Of a stretch of DNA of 64,000 nt, positions 63,278 through 64,000 are shown piece after piece; position 1 is the stretch's first letter; every line of letters begins with the position of its first letter. A program made the position numbers and the translations under genes. The notes under the pieces are model-generated. The model searched no databases. It saw nothing but the letters and a program-made list of their open reading frames with translations, and was not told the DNA's origin. The stretch spans positions 100,503-164,502 of the forward strand of contig JAWKLL010000006.1 in NCBI GenBank assembly GCA_041392765.1, read 5' to 3'. The DNA comes from Lewinella sp041392765 (GTDB taxonomy: Bacteria > Bacteroidota > Bacteroidia > Chitinophagales > Saprospiraceae).

Positions 63278-64000
63278 ATGCAAATAAAAATAGTAGGTGC
63301 AGGCATAGGCGGCTTGGCCACTGCGGTGAGATTGGCTGTGCAAGGCCATGAGGTGGAAGTGCTGGAGATGGCGGATGGGCCTGGCGGTAAGCTGACGGAG
63401 TTTTCATTGGGGGCGTATCGTTTTGATTTAGGCCCCTCGCTCTTTACTATGCCGCAGTATGTGGATGAGTTGTTTGAATTAGCAGGAGAGCATCCAGTAG
63501 ATTATTTCCAGTATCAACGCCTGCCAATCGTGTGTCGATACTTTTGGGAGGACGGCACTCAAGTGAGAGGATTTGCCCATCCCGATGATTTTGCCCAGGA
63601 AGTAGCGCAGCAACTGCAAGTGCCTGCTGATTATGTGCGGAATATGCTGTCCGATGCACAGCGCAAATACGAAATAACAGGCCGCACTTTTTTGGAGAAA
63701 AGCCTACACAAATGGCAAACTTGGGCCAACTGGACAGTACTGAAAGCGATGTTGAAAATACCGGGCTTGGATTTGTTTACTACCATGCATCGAGTACACG
63801 AACGGGTCGCTAAGCATCCAAAATTGGTGCAACTATTCGATCGCTTCGCCACCTACAACGGCTCCAACCCTTACAAAGCACCCGGATTATTAACGATTAT
63901 TCCCCACTTTGAACATCATCACGGTGCTTACATGCCGGAAGGTGGAATGTACAGCATTGCAAAGGCTGTGTATGAATTGGCCTTGCGCACAGGGGTGACG
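63278..64000 (+). CDS. Phytoene desaturase-like FAD oxidoreductase (3' end cut by window)
   Basis: The ATG at 63278 opens a frame with no stop to the window end (241 codons). It starts with the FAD Rossmann motif IVGAGIGGLATAVRLAVQGH, followed by LEMADGPGGKL and FDLGPSLFTMPQ, the signature of CrtI/CrtD-type carotenoid desaturases. A later LPIVCRYFWEDGT and ITGRTFLEKS fit this branch. It probably belongs to carotenoid pigment synthesis; whether phytoene or a hydroxycarotenoid is the substrate cannot be told. The start lies 68 bases after the acyltransferase stop. Confidence 0.93.
   Translation, partial: MQIKIVGAGIGGLATAVRLAVQGHEVEVLEMADGPGGKLTEFSLGAYRFDLGPSLFTMPQYVDELFELAGEHPVDYFQYQRLPIVCRYFWEDGTQVRGFAHPDDFAQEVAQQLQVPADYVRNMLSDAQRKYEITGRTFLEKSLHKWQTWANWTVLKAMLKIPGLDLFTTMHRVHERVAKHPKLVQLFDRFATYNGSNPYKAPGLLTIIPHFEHHHGAYMPEGGMYSIAKAVYELALRTGVT

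Overview
The window looks like a draft contig from a Bacteroidota bacterium, most plausibly of the Saprospirales/Saprospiraceae type. The evidence is a SusC/SusD pair, a second large TonB-dependent receptor, DUF4230, DUF4175, DUF5777 and YceI proteins, LytTR two-component genes with a reg_prop-type sensor, and several promoters of the Bacteroidota form TTG-N17-20-TAnnTTTG. No rRNA or tRNA gene was recognised.

Layout. 0-8 kb: a truncated orphan ORF, a K+ channel, an oxidoreductase, a YheT hydrolase, folP with an unknown membrane protein, a DUF4230 protein, and a voltage-gated cation channel overlapping a DEDDh exonuclease. 8-14 kb: a small secreted protein whose signal peptide is encoded by a heptanucleotide repeat, then a SusD/SusC pair. 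14-20 kb: pdxJ, a thiolase, pyruvate kinase and S-adenosylhomocysteinase. 20-27 kb: an MMPL/RND transporter, a ScfR/RamB-like regulator divergent from malate synthase and isocitrate lyase (glyoxylate shunt), and a glycosyltransferase fragment joined to the broken lyase. 27-32 kb: pterin dehydratase, a giant DUF4175 protein, an RsbW-like ATPase and ybeY. 32-40 kb: DUF5777, YceI, an OB-fold protein and two c-type cytochrome lipoproteins, followed by a YceI-sensor kinase-LytTR regulator operon. 40-50 kb: ExbD, a MazG-like protein, an AAA ATPase, free-Met-R-sulfoxide reductase, a coiled-coil protein, HtrA, Rpn-family genes, NlpC/P60 and an FMN reductase. 50-64 kb: a TonB receptor, a DUF2064 transferase, two thioredoxin-fold lipoproteins, a VPS10/BNR protein, YeiH, a histone-H1-like protein, an LpxL-type acyltransferase and the start of a carotenoid desaturase.

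Many conserved genes are interrupted by single-base indels. Where a reading frame can be restored by eye, the change is usually one base in a homopolymer (CCC to CC, AAAA to AAA), so most are probably sequencing errors rather than pseudogenes. The 16.4-26.2 kb stretch is worst. The isocitrate lyase/glycosyltransferase junction is different: it is a real deletion or a misassembly.

The intergenic space is rich in short palindromic elements. At least three families with long terminal inverted repeats can be recognised by comparing copies within the window. Several copies start at, or supply, the stop codon of the preceding gene. The most interesting single locus is at 8193-8940: seven copies of a 7-bp unit encode the hydrophobic core of a lipoprotein signal peptide and, in this assembly, put the gene out of frame, which is what a phase-variable switch would look like.
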